A stretch of DNA of 64,000 bases from Candidatus Eisenbacteria bacterium RBG_16_71_46 (GTDB taxonomy: Bacteria; Eisenbacteria; RBG-16-71-46). The position numbers were made by a program, and so were the translations under genes. The notes under the pieces were generated by a model. The model was not told the DNA's origin, did not search any database, and saw only the letters and a list, made by a program, of their open reading frames with translations. This document shows, in pieces, positions 19,356-29,700 of this stretch. Position 1 is the first letter of the stretch. The number at the start of each line of letters is the position of its first letter. The DNA lies in NCBI GenBank assembly GCA_001780165.1, contig MFFQ01000037.1:167416-231415 (forward strand). Direction: 5' to 3'.

Positions 19356-20806
19356 GCGAACTCCGGGGTGTCCTCGCCCTCCAGCCGCGCGACCTCGCCG
19401 CCCGCCTCGAGCACCGCCGCCGCGCGCAGCAGCACCGGCTCGCCGTCCTCGGGGCCGAGCATCTGCACGGCGAGCGGCAGGCCGGCGCGACTGAGCCCCA
19501 CCGGGACCGAGAGCCCCGGGATGCCGGCGAGATTGGCGCCGATGGTGAAGATGTCGCTCAGATACATCGCCAGCGGGTCCTCGATCTTCTCCCCGAGGCG
19601 GAACGGGAGCGACGGCGCGGCGGGCATCATCAGGAAGTCGCAGCGCGCGAAGGCCGCGCGGTACTCCTCGCGGATGCGGGTACGCGCGCGCTGCGCGGTG
19701 AGGTAGTAGGCGTCGTAGTAGCCGGCCGACAGCGCGTAGGTGCCGAGCAGAATGCGACGCTGCACCTCGGGGCCGAAGCCCTCGCTGCGCGTGCGGGTGT
19801 AGAGCGCGCGGAGGTCGGCGCTGTCGGCGTGGCGGAATCCATAGCGCACGCCGTCGAAGCGGGCGAGGTTGGAGCTGGCCTCGGCGGTCGCCACCAGGTA
19901 GTAGGCCGCCACCGAGTACTCGCCGGGCAAGAAGTCGAACGTCACCCGCGTCGCTCCCGAGCGCTCGAGGCGCGCCGCGGCCTCCTCGAGCCCCCCCACC
20001 ACCTCCGGGTCGACGCCCTCGCGCCACAGGTTGGCGGGCCAGCCGAAGGAGAGGCCCGTCACGCCCGCGCGCCAGCCCGAGACGTCCGGCGCCTCCCCGG
20101 GGCGCGTCGTGGCGTCGAGCGGGTCGGGCCCGGCGAGGGCGGCGTAGGCCGCGGCCAGGTCGCCGGTGTGGCGGGCGAAGATCCCGACCTGGTCGAGCGA
20201 GGAACCGAACGCCACCAGGCCGTAGCGGCTGAACCGGCCGTAGGTGGGCTTGAGTCCCAGGACGCCGCAGAAGGCCGCGGGCTGGCGCACCGAGCCGCCG
20301 GTGTCGGAGCCGAGCGCGAGCGGGCACAGCCCATAGGCCACCGCCGCCGCCGGGCCGCCGCTCGAGCCCCCGGGCACGCGGTCGAGGTCGTAGGGGTTGC
20401 GCGTGGGGCCGTAGCAGCTGTATTCGGTGGACGAGCCCATCGCGAACTCGTCCATGTTGCCCTTGCCCACCACGACCGCGCCGGCGGCGCGCAGCCGGCT
20501 CACCACCGTGGCGTCGTAGGGCGGACGGTAGCCGGCGAGGATGCGCGAGGCGCAGGTCGTCGGGTAATCCGTCGTGCAGATGTTGTCCTTGACCAGCACC
20601 GGCACTCCGGCCAGGGGCCCCTCGCGCGGCCGCGCCGCGGCCCGCGCCGCGGGATCGGCGTGGACCACCGCCCGTACCTCGGCCTCCCAGGTCCCGGCCG
20701 GTCCTCGCCAGCCCGCCTCCACGGCGTCGTCCACCGCCAGCTCGCCGCCGCGCACGCGCGCCGCGAGCGCCGTGGCCGACAACCGCCACGCCTCGGGCGC
20801 GCTCAC
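19337..20806 (-). CDS. gatA: Asp/Glu-tRNA amidotransferase subunit A
   Basis: 489 aa; amidase signature VVGKGNMDEFAMGSSTEYSCYGPTRNPYDLDRVPGGSSGGPAAAVA. Confidence 0.96.
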   Translation of the reverse strand: MSAPEAWRLSATALAARVRGGELAVDDAVEAGWRGPAGTWEAEVRAVVHADPAARAAARPREGPLAGVPVLVKDNICTTDYPTTCASRILAGYRPPYDATVVSRLRAAGAVVVGKGNMDEFAMGSSTEYSCYGPTRNPYDLDRVPGGSSGGPAAAVAYGLCPLALGSDTGGSVRQPAAFCGVLGLKPTYGRFSRYGLVAFGSSLDQVGIFARHTGDLAAAYAALAGPDPLDATTRPGEAPDVSGWRAGVTGLSFGWPANLWREGVDPEVVGGLEEAAARLERSGATRVTFDFLPGEYSVAAYYLVATAEASSNLARFDGVRYGFRHADSADLRALYTRTRSEGFGPEVQRRILLGTYALSAGYYDAYYLTAQRARTRIREEYRAAFARCDFLMMPAAPSLPFRLGEKIEDPLAMYLSDIFTIGANLAGIPGLSVPVGLSRAGLPLAVQMLGPEDGEPVLLRAAAVLEAGGEVARLEGEDTPEFAWPTKR

Positions 20807-21102
20807 GGGTTCACGTTCTCCACGATCGGCGGGACGAGGAAGAACCCGTCGTCGTGCTCGGTCGCGGCGGACAGCGCCTCCGCGGCGGGAATGCGCCGGT
20901 CGTCGAGCTCGTCGGCCCGGAGCGGCGTGCCGGCGGGCGCGAACGTGGACGGCGCCAGGCGGGCGAGGTCGAGGCGGCCCAGCGCGGCGACGAACTCGAG
21001 CACCGCCGACAGCTCCGTCGCCATGCGCCCCATGCGCTCGGGAGCGATCTCGAGCCGCGCCAGCTCGGCGATGCGCTCGACCTCGGCGCGGTCAATGGCC
21101 AT
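20803..21102 (-). CDS. gatC: Asp/Glu-tRNA amidotransferase subunit C
   Basis: ATG 21102: MAIDRAEVERIAELARLEIAPERMGRMATELSAVLEFVAALGRLD...; 4-bp overlap with gatA. Confidence 0.92.
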   Translation of the reverse strand: MAIDRAEVERIAELARLEIAPERMGRMATELSAVLEFVAALGRLDLARLAPSTFAPAGTPLRADELDDRRIPAAEALSAATEHDDGFFLVPPIVENVNP

Positions 21103-23281
21103 CGTCGCCTCCGGTGAGGAAGCGGCCGAGCACCTTGCGCACCGAGCCGCCGAAGCGCACGGTGAACTTCGCCGCCCCGCCCTCGCCCTCGGCCGCCACC
21201 ACCACCCCGCGGCCGAAGCTCTCGTGGAACACCTCGCGCCCCACCGCCCGGTGATGCGGATCGGCGCGCGTGGGCGCGGGAGCGCGGGACGCCGAGCGCG
21301 CACCGGATCCCGCGCGGCGCAGCCCGTCGCCCCCCCAGTGCGCCGCTTCACCCTCCGCGGCCCGCGCCGTCACCAGCTCCTCGGCGTCGAGCAGCGTGCT
21401 CGGGATCTCCTCGACGAAGCGCGACACGCGGCCGCCCCGCGCCCCGTCGAAGCGCCGCCGGTAGGCCGCCGCCGTCAGCAGGACTTCGTCCGCCGCGCGC
21501 GTGAGGGCGACGTAGAACAGCCGCCGCTCCTCCTCCATTCGCGCCGGGTCCTCGAAGGCGTTGGCGTGGGGGAAGAGACCCTCCTCCAGCCCCGCGATCA
21601 CCACCGCCGGGAACTCGAGCCCCTTGGCGTTGTGGGCCGTGAGCAGCAGCACCCGGTCGGCGCCCTCGGCCAGGCGGTCGGCGTCGGTGGTCAGCGACGA
21701 TTCCGCCAGGAACTCGAGGAGCCCCCCGCCCGCGGCCGCCACGCGCGCACCGGCGGCAATCAGCTCCTCGATGTTGGCCCGCCGGTCGTCGTCGGCCGCG
21801 GCGCCGTCCGACTCCAGGGTCTTGAAGTACTCGCTGCGCTCGAGCAGGCGCAGCAGCAGCCGGTCCGGCGGCGCGTCGCGATGGCGCCCGAGGTCGTCGA
21901 GAATCTCGAGGAAGGCCCCCGCCCCCGCGCGCGCCACCCGGGTCAGCGTGCCACCCGCCTCGAGGGCGCGCAGCGCCTCGACCGGTGCGCCGTCGCGCTC
22001 CATCCGCGCTTCGACCAGCCCGCGTACGGCCGGCCCCAGGCCGCGGCGCGGCGTGTTCCACACCCGCCAGAACGCCGCCCCGTCGCGTGGGTTCGCCACC
22101 AGCCTCAGGTAGGCGAGCAGGTCCTTCACTTCGCGCCGCTGGTAGAACGACACCCCGCCGACGATTTCATAAGGCGTGCTGCGCGCGCGCAGCTCGATCT
22201 CGAGCGCGCGCGACTGGGCGTTGGTGCGGTAGAGCACCGCGCACTCGTCCAGCCGTCCCCCACGCCGCCGGCGCTCGTCGAGGAACGCGGTGATGCGCCG
22301 CGCCTCGTCCACCTCGTCCGCGGCCAGCACGAAACGCAGCCGCGGGCCCTCCTCCCGCTCGGACCACAGGGTCTTGGCCCTACGGCCGCGATTGTGGGCG
22401 ATCACCGCGTTGGCCGCCTCGAGGATCAGGCGCGTCGAGCGGTAGTTCTGCTCCAGCCGGATCACCTCGGCCCCGGGGAAGGCGGTCTCGAACTCGAGCA
22501 CGTTGGCGAGATCGGCGCCGCGCCATCCGTAGATCGACTGGTCGTCGTCCCCCACCACGAACAGATTGCCGTGGACCCGGCTCAGCCGCTCGACCAGGCG
22601 GAACTGCGCGTGGTTGGTGTCCTGGTACTCGTCCACCAGCACGTGCTCGAAACGCGCCGCGTAGCGTTTCGCCACTCCGGGGTCTCCGAGCAGGAGACGC
22701 ACGAGCTCGGCGATGAGATCGTCGAAGTCGAGCGCCCCGTTCTCGCGCAGCTGCCGCTGGTAGAGCCGGTAGCACTCGGCGACCTGCTTTTCGTAGGGGC
22801 TCACCGCGGCCCGGGCGGCCTGGTCCGGGGTGACCAGCGCGTTCTTGGAGTCCGCGATGCGCGCGATGAGCGGGCCCAGGCGGAACGCCGCCTCCGGCAG
22901 CTCGAGACGCTTGACGATCTCGCGCAGCAGCCCCTCCTGGTCCTCGCGGTCGTAGATCGCGAACGCCGGCGGGATCCCCGCCGCCGCCGCCTCGCGCCGC
23001 AGGATGCGCACCGCCGTGGCGTGAAAGGTCCCCACCCAGAGCCGCCGCGCGGCCTCCCCTACGCTGCGCTCGATCCGCTCGCGCATCTCGCGCGCCGCGC
23101 GGTTGGTGAACGTGAAGGCCAGCACCGCCTCGGGGCGCACGCCGTCCGCGAGCAGGCGCGCGACGCGCGCGGCGAGCACGCGGGTCTTGCCGCTGCCGGC
23201 GCCGGCCACGACCAGCAGCGCCCCGCCCCGGTGCTCCACCGCCCGCCGCTGGGCGTCGTTCAGGCTGAGGGTCGCTTCCAC
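21092..23281 (-). CDS. UvrD/PcrA-type superfamily 1 DNA helicase
   Basis: LNDAQRRAVEHRGGALLVVAGAGSGKTRVLAARVARLL, DEYQDTNHAQFRLVERL, VVGDDDQSIYGWRGAD, LEQNYRSTRLILEAAN, LLTAHNAKGLEFPAVVIAGLEEGLFPH. Start chosen at GTG 23281; the listed ORF starts at 23362. Confidence 0.93.
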   Translation of the reverse strand: MEATLSLNDAQRRAVEHRGGALLVVAGAGSGKTRVLAARVARLLADGVRPEAVLAFTFTNRAAREMRERIERSVGEAARRLWVGTFHATAVRILRREAAAAGIPPAFAIYDREDQEGLLREIVKRLELPEAAFRLGPLIARIADSKNALVTPDQAARAAVSPYEKQVAECYRLYQRQLRENGALDFDDLIAELVRLLLGDPGVAKRYAARFEHVLVDEYQDTNHAQFRLVERLSRVHGNLFVVGDDDQSIYGWRGADLANVLEFETAFPGAEVIRLEQNYRSTRLILEAANAVIAHNRGRRAKTLWSEREEGPRLRFVLAADEVDEARRITAFLDERRRRGGRLDECAVLYRTNAQSRALEIELRARSTPYEIVGGVSFYQRREVKDLLAYLRLVANPRDGAAFWRVWNTPRRGLGPAVRGLVEARMERDGAPVEALRALEAGGTLTRVARAGAGAFLEILDDLGRHRDAPPDRLLLRLLERSEYFKTLESDGAAADDDRRANIEELIAAGARVAAAGGGLLEFLAESSLTTDADRLAEGADRVLLLTAHNAKGLEFPAVVIAGLEEGLFPHANAFEDPARMEEERRLFYVALTRAADEVLLTAAAYRRRFDGARGGRVSRFVEEIPSTLLDAEELVTARAAEGEAAHWGGDGLRRAGSGARSASRAPAPTRADPHHRAVGREVFHESFGRGVVVAAEGEGGAAKFTVRFGGSVRKVLGRFLTGGDDGH

Positions 23282-23334
23282 GCGCAGGCCGCTTTCGGGC
23301 AGGAGAGGACGGAGGGACGAACGCGGCGCAATCC

Positions 23335-23401
23335 AGTGCTCCGCACCGGAAGTCATGCGCACGCCCCGCGGGGACGCGCACGACTTCCGGTGCGGGACAC
23401 T
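23335..23401 (-). repeat. Long inverted repeat / hairpin upstream of uvrD
   Basis: agtgctccgcaccggaagtc (23335-23354) versus gacttccggtgcgggacact (23382-23401): 20-nt arms with two mismatches and a 14-bp perfect core. Confidence 0.8.
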
Positions 23402-23499
23402 AGCGGAAATCGGCGCGCGGCTTCAACCGCGGCGCCCACGGCGCGCGCGCGGGACCGATCACCTCGACGTGCCGCGCCGGGCCCGGCGGGCGCGCGGGA

Positions 23500-26400
23500 T
23501 CAGAATTCCGGTCCGATGCTGAAGTGCCAGCGCGGCTGGCTGGCGCCGTGAAAGTCGGTGTTCCAGCCGGTGTCGAGTTTGAGGATCGCGAAGAACACCG
23601 CGGTGCGCACGCCGACGCCAAAGCCGACCTTGGGGCTGTCCAGCCGGCGCGCGCCGTCGAAGACGTGCATCAGCCGCAGCTTGTCGCCTTCGTTCCAGAC
23701 CACCCCCGCATCCGCGAACACGGCTCCGCGCAGGTTGAACACCCCGATCGGCACCGGGCCGACCAGGCCGAGCTGCTGGATGAAGGGGAAGCGCAGCTCG
23801 GCGTTGACGAGGGCGACCCGGGTGCCGAGCAGGTCGAAATCCGAATACCCGCGCAGCGTGGAGAAGCCGCCCACGCGAAACGTCTGAGCGTCGCGGCCGC
23901 CGCTGTACCCGCTGAGGACGCGGCTGGCGAAGGTGTAACCGTGCGTGAGGTCCCAGTAGCGCCGCCAGTCGAGCGTGGCGGTCTGGTAGGAGAGGCCGTT
24001 GGAGAACACCGCGAAGGAAGGCGCCAGAGTGAGATTGTAACGCTGTCCGTTCACGGGCCCGTAGTAACCGTAGAGCGTATTGTCGCCGACCAGCGACAGC
24101 GCGGGCGACATCACCGAGCGGTACTCCTTGCCGCTCTCGTAGAAGTTGCCGAACGGATCCTCCTCGAAGAACGTGCGTTCGACGAACATCTGGGTGTAGT
24201 TGAGCTCCAGCCGGCGGAAGCGATCGAACGGATAGGCGCTATAGAACAGCGCGCCGAAATTGCGCTCGGAGAACAGGCGCGGGCTGCCGAATGCCTCGCC
24301 CAGCGTGGTGACGCGTGACGAGTAGTAGTTCTTGAAGTGGAACAGCCCGGCGCCGAAATCCCAGCGCCGCGGCAAATAGTTGTAGACCGCCAGCCCGTTG
24401 GTCTCTTCGAAGGAGTTACTGAAGACGTCCGTCGCCACGAAAAGATTGTGGTCGCCGAGGAAGTCGCTGAACACCAGCTGGGTGCTGCCGACGAATCCAA
24501 ACCCGCTCGAGGCGTAGAACCCGCCTCCGGCGTAATCGGGGGACAGCCGCACGCGGTAGGGCGCGGACCCCTGAGACAGCACGGAATCCGGCAGCGCGAA
24601 CGGACCGCCGCGCTCCTCGAGCGGCACCCGGGTGGGGAGCGCCCGCACCGTGTCGCGGCGAGCGAACGGGTGGCGCTGGTCGCCGCCGGCCCACGCCGGC
24701 GGCTCGCCGTAGCCCGGCAGGTCGAGGCGCAGGCTGTCCGGAGCCCCCCCGGCCTCCAGCCGCGGCTCGGTCTCGGGCAACGGCGCCAGCGTGGAGTCCG
24801 ACGCCGGGCCGAGGCTGTCCGGCCACACTCCGGCGAGGGCCCCGAGGCGCGCCGGCTCGGAGACGCTCCGCACCGGCTCTCGGTGCGCCTCGGCCGTCGT
24901 GAGCACCGCGGCCGGCGACTGCCGTCGCAGCCGGTTCACCACGGCATCCAGGGACACCGGCTCGCGCACCGCGAACACGTCGAAGCCCCCGCGGTCGAAT
25001 GCCGAGAACACCAGCCGGTCGTTCTGTCGCGACCAGCTCAAGCTCGAGACGCCTCCGGTCACGTCGGTGAGCTGCGTGAACATGGAGTCGGACGGGTCGT
25101 AGATGTAGATGTTCGGCGTGCCGTCATGATCGCTGATGAACGCCAGGGTGCGGCCGTCGGGAGACCAGACCGGGGAGTGATCGTCTCCCGAGGTGTCGAG
25201 CACGCGCGTGACCTCGTGGGTGGCGAGATCGAGGCTGAAGATGCCGTAGCGGCCGAAGCCCTTCTCGAATCGCAGTGGCTGCAGCACCACCGGAGCAAGA
25301 CGGTCGGAGCTGAAGGTGAGCACGCGCCCATCGGGCGTCCAGCTCAGCTCCTTTTCGTCGTAGGTGTCGTCGGTGAGCCGCGTGCTCCCGCCCCCGCGCA
25401 CGTCCACCAGCCAGATGTCGGAGCGGCCGTTCACGACCCCCGCGACCGCGATCGAGTCCGACACCGGGGACCACGCGGGGAACGACAGCGCGTCACAGGG
25501 CAGATCGACGCGCGCGAGCGTCTTGCCATCGTCCACCCGGATCACGTACAGCACGTCGCGCCCACCGCTCTTCGCGGTGAGGGCGATCCGGCGGCCCTCG
25601 GGCGACCAGGTGAGCGCGCTGCGAAACGAGGGGATGGCCTCGAAGTGGACGTTGCGCTCGCCGCGAATCACGCGGCGCTGCAGCTTGCCGTCGAAAGCCG
25701 ACATGACGTAGACGTCGGTGTACTGGCGTCGGTCGGAGAAGTAGGCGATGCGGTCGCCCTGGGGCGAGACCGCGGGAGCGGTGTTGAGGTTGCTCTGGTC
25801 GCGCCGGTGGTCGGTCAGCCTGCGGGCGAAGCGCTCCGGGCTCTCTTTCTGCGCCACCGTCGGCCAGTATTCCTTGCGCAGCCATTCGCGCCACTGCTCG
25901 TCGAACTTCTCTTCGGACATCCCGACGCTGCGCTGGAAGGCGCGGTCGAAATTGCGGGTCTGACGGATGCGCTGGAGCACGTCGCGCACCCGCTCCTCGC
26001 CGTAGCGGTTGGCGAGGTAGGTGAGCGCGGACTGGCCCTGTTTGTAGACCAGGTAGCCACCGGAGTACTGGAGCGGCGGCAGGTAGCCATCGATGATGCC
26101 GTCGCGGATGAACATCTCGGCGTTGGACTCCATGCCGAGCGAGAAGTACTCGGCCATGCCCTCGGCGAACCACAGGGGCACCGAGAAGAACGTCTGCCTC
26201 GCGAGCAGCGCCGTCGCCGAGCCGCCGTAGAGGAGGTCGAACATGAGGGCGTGGGTCAGCTCGTGGACCACGACGTGCCGCAGGTCCTCGTAGGACCCGG
26301 TGAAGGGCAGCACCACCCGGTTGCGCAGGACCTCGGTGAACCCGCCGGTGCCGGCGTCGATCAACTCGGGTGTGACGTTGGTCTGGGCGAAGTCGTTGTG

Positions 26401-26682
26401 GGAGCCGTAGAGGATGATCGGCACGCGGCGGCCGAGGGCGTGCCCCATGCGCTGGGACAGCACCGCATGGGTCTTCTCGGAGAGGTCCATCACCCGCATC
26501 GCCAGGCTGTCGAGGCCGCCGTAGAAGTAGACCTCGAAGTGGTCCGAGGTCATCGAACGCCAGTCGTAGGTCCGGTACTGGACCTTGTTCTGGCCGAAAT
26601 ACTGGGCGTGCGCGGGGCCGGCGACCGTGGCCACGGTCGCCAGCGCCAGCGCCCATCCCAGCGCGCGTCTCGTTCCCCGCAT
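23500..26682 (-). CDS. Secreted fusion protein: peptidase MA-like metalloprotease, PD40/TolB-like beta-propeller, Omp85-like outer-membrane barrel
   Basis: ATG 26682, signal peptide; HVVVHELTHALMF plus WFAEGMAEYFS (HExxH...E); repeated WSPDGRTLAFISDHDG-type PD40 units; C-terminal GGFSTLRGYSDFDLLGTRVALVNAELRFPF (BamA L6-like RGY) and terminal Phe (FSIGPEF). Confidence 0.75.
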   Translation of the reverse strand: MRGTRRALGWALALATVATVAGPAHAQYFGQNKVQYRTYDWRSMTSDHFEVYFYGGLDSLAMRVMDLSEKTHAVLSQRMGHALGRRVPIILYGSHNDFAQTNVTPELIDAGTGGFTEVLRNRVVLPFTGSYEDLRHVVVHELTHALMFDLLYGGSATALLARQTFFSVPLWFAEGMAEYFSLGMESNAEMFIRDGIIDGYLPPLQYSGGYLVYKQGQSALTYLANRYGEERVRDVLQRIRQTRNFDRAFQRSVGMSEEKFDEQWREWLRKEYWPTVAQKESPERFARRLTDHRRDQSNLNTAPAVSPQGDRIAYFSDRRQYTDVYVMSAFDGKLQRRVIRGERNVHFEAIPSFRSALTWSPEGRRIALTAKSGGRDVLYVIRVDDGKTLARVDLPCDALSFPAWSPVSDSIAVAGVVNGRSDIWLVDVRGGGSTRLTDDTYDEKELSWTPDGRVLTFSSDRLAPVVLQPLRFEKGFGRYGIFSLDLATHEVTRVLDTSGDDHSPVWSPDGRTLAFISDHDGTPNIYIYDPSDSMFTQLTDVTGGVSSLSWSRQNDRLVFSAFDRGGFDVFAVREPVSLDAVVNRLRRQSPAAVLTTAEAHREPVRSVSEPARLGALAGVWPDSLGPASDSTLAPLPETEPRLEAGGAPDSLRLDLPGYGEPPAWAGGDQRHPFARRDTVRALPTRVPLEERGGPFALPDSVLSQGSAPYRVRLSPDYAGGGFYASSGFGFVGSTQLVFSDFLGDHNLFVATDVFSNSFEETNGLAVYNYLPRRWDFGAGLFHFKNYYSSRVTTLGEAFGSPRLFSERNFGALFYSAYPFDRFRRLELNYTQMFVERTFFEEDPFGNFYESGKEYRSVMSPALSLVGDNTLYGYYGPVNGQRYNLTLAPSFAVFSNGLSYQTATLDWRRYWDLTHGYTFASRVLSGYSGGRDAQTFRVGGFSTLRGYSDFDLLGTRVALVNAELRFPFIQQLGLVGPVPIGVFNLRGAVFADAGVVWNEGDKLRLMHVFDGARRLDSPKVGFGVGVRTAVFFAILKLDTGWNTDFHGASQPRWHFSIGPEF

Positions 26683-26795
26683 CGGGTCGTCCCCTTCCTT
26701 TCGGCCCGGCCTTCGCTCCCGGGCCCGCACCGGCCCGCTCCTGAGTCTACACCGCTCCGCCGCCGCGGGTCCCGTCCGCCGGCACGGCCGCCGGA

Positions 26796-29700
26796 TCAGT
26801 ACTCCCACCGCGCCTTGAGGTTGACGTTGAATTCGGGCCCGGCACCGATCGTGGAGGTGGCGCCGGTCACGACCCGCCGCTGAACCAGCTCGGTGGTCAC
26901 GAAGAAGAAGCGGTTCAGCCGGTACTCGGCTTCGATGTCGCGCTCGAACGGATTGGTGATCGCGCTCGACGGCAATCCCGGGCGTTCGAAGCCGGGGAGG
27001 CGCTGGCGGTAGCGCACCTGGATGTTCGAGGTGATCGGGATGCCGAGCGTGGCGATCACGTCCCCTTCGCCCGCGAACAACCCGCCGCGTTCGCGGTCCA
27101 GCTCCCACTCGTTGACGTAGCCCTGGAACACCCGCGACATCTCTGCCGTCAGCGTCTTGTTGATCGCGCGGGTGAGGTAGTTGTCGAGCGGATCGCCCAG
27201 GGCAACGATGCCGCCCGCGGCGAAGCGCCCCACCGTGAGCTCGCGCAGGATCCGCGGCTCGTCCCAATCCGGCGGGCTGCTCGAGAAGGCGATGATCGGC
27301 TCGTTGGCCCGGCCCTTGATGGTCACGGTGATGTCGTGCGGGACCGGCCGACTCTCGGTGGCGAGGCTGACTTCCGCGGCCCGCGCCGGCACCACCCGGG
27401 TGGTGGCCTGGGCGTTGATCGTCGGATTGACGCCGCCGACGTTGTCGAAGGTGAGGTCGGCCTGGTTGACCGTGAAGCGGTTGCTGAGGAAGTAGTAGGT
27501 GCCGCGCAGCGCGCTCATGTCGCCATAGATGATCAGCGAATCGGGGGTCTGCTCGAGGTTGAGGTCGGCGCTGAACTCGAGGTCGGCATCCGGGGGCTGC
27601 CAGTGGAGGTTGTCGGTCGCGCGCAGCTGGATGCGATAGGTCCAGAACAGCGGCTGGGTGGTGGCCGCGATCTGCTGCATCTCGCTCTGGTTGGCGAAGT
27701 CGAACAGCACCCGGGCGCGCTGCAGCTCGGCCTTGCCGACCACCTGCGGCAGCGTCTGGCCGTGGACCTTGGGCCCGTTGGTCACCACGAAGTCGCCGTC
27801 GAAGGTCGCGCCGTAGAGCCCGGATTCGGCGGCGGTGAAGTCCCGCAGGGCGAGATCGAACCGGTAGTGGTCGAGCTTCAGCCCCTCGAGCACCACCTCC
27901 CCCCGGCCCCGGACGCGGCCGCGGTCGCCCTGGCGGGCGCTCAGGGAATCGAGCGTGATGCGGGACTCGGCGAGCCGGAAGTCGGCGTAGACCGAGCTCA
28001 GCACCTCCTCGCGGGCCGCCATGCGCACCGTGCCGTCGCGGATCCGCAGCGCGCCTTCGAGCTTCGGCGCGCGCATCGTGCCACCGATGGTGGCGCTGAG
28101 GTCGAAGCGGCCCGCGGCCGAGCCGATCTGCGGAACGAACAGCGGCAGCACCGCGAGATCGCCGCGCGGCGCTTCGATGCGCCACGACATGCGGTCCTCC
28201 GGAAACTCGGGGCTCGCCCCCAGCGCCAGGTGCAGCGGCAGGGCGCCCGAGACCGTGGAGACCACGTCGAGGCGCGTGACCCGGATCTCCCCGACGTCGA
28301 GGCGCCCGCCGGCGTAGCGCGCCCGCGCGACGACCTCGTCCGCGCGATAGTCCTGCCACGCCAGCGGCGCGGCGCTCGCCTCGACCTGGAGCTCGGGGCG
28401 GTCCGGCCGGCCGCCCACCCCGAGTCGCCCACTCACGCGCCCGGACCAGCCCTCGGCGGCGGGGATCAGCTCGTGCATCGGGTCGATCGGGTAGTCCCGG
28501 GCCTGCAGCGTGCCGTGCCACGCCTCGGCGGCGGAGAGCCAGCGCAGCACGCCGTCGGCGGTGAGCGTGTCCGGCCATGGAATCGCGGTCCGCTCCACGC
28601 TCCCGCTGCCGCTCAGTGCGCCCCCGCCGAGGCGGAACATCAGGTTGCGGACGTCGAGCCGCCCGGGAGCACCATCGAGCGAGAGCGCGAGCGAATCCGC
28701 GGCGTGTCCCCGCACACCGGGCGAGCGCACCGCGGCGTCGAAGCTCCAGCGCGGGTCCCCGGACGGGCCGTGGATCTCGATCCCGATCGCCGAGCGGCCC
28801 GCCAGCCCCCAGTCCGGCGGCAGGCCCAGCCGGGCGAGATCGAGATCCTCGGCGTGAAAGCTCCAGTCGTAGAACCCCCGCGGGGCCGCGGCCCAACGCC
28901 CCGAGATCGTGACCCGCGCCTCGCCGTCACGCGCCGCGAGGTGGTCGATCACGGTGCCCTGCGGATCGCCGTGGAGCTCGAGCGGCGGCTCCACCGTCCA
29001 GTCGAACCGGCTGCTGCGCGCAGCGGCACGCGAGAACGCGATCCGCCACGCGTCCTCGCCCCACGATGCCTCGCCGGCGCCGGTCACCAGGGTGTCCCCG
29101 GCGTGCGCGGCGACCGGGGCGAAGGAGAGCGTCCGATCGCCGAGGCGGATGTCGCTCCGGGCGCTGTCGAAGTGGACCCCGAGGAAGGTGACGTCGCCGA
29201 GCGACGCCGTCGCGACCAGGTCGGGGGTGGGCAGCATCCTCCCGGAAATGCCCTGGAGGCGCCAGCCGCCCAGGTTCGCGCCGAGCCAGACGGTGCCCCC
29301 ACCCTCGATCACCCCGCTCACGAACAACCCCCCGGACCGCGCTTCGACCGCGCCGCGCCCGCGGGCGAGCGTGCCGCTGAGCCCGCTGGCCCGGCCGTCG
29401 GGCCATTCGTCCAGCGCGTAGTGCTGGATCGCGTACTCGCCGCGCCACCCCTGCTCCTCGGTCGCGGCCCGCAGCGTGGCCCGCCCGCCCCGGCGCAGCA
29501 TCTCGACGCGGAAGCTGTCGGGTGCGTCGGCCGGAAAATCGGCGCTCACCTCGGCGCTGTCGGCGCGCCACCCCGCCAGCTCCGAGCCGCCGAGCGAGGC
29601 CCGCAGCGTGCCGTTGCGCGCGGCGTCCTGGGAATAGGCGAAGCCCCCATTGAGCGTCCCGGCGGGCCATCCGTTGATGTGGAAGGCATCCCAGCGCTCC

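Noticed and set aside
17901-20789. 962-aa minus ORF as one protein
   Set aside because: Only the gatB part (to 19355) is coding; the upstream half is an out-of-frame reading of gatA.
19829-23551. 1240-aa + strand ORF
   Set aside because: Antisense to gatA, gatC and uvrD, whose conserved motifs are unmistakable; low-complexity His/Arg/Gly-rich composition typical of GC shadow frames.
23500-28896. 1798-aa minus ORF as one protein
   Set aside because: The N-terminal half is an alternative frame over tamB; the real protein starts with a signal peptide at 26682.
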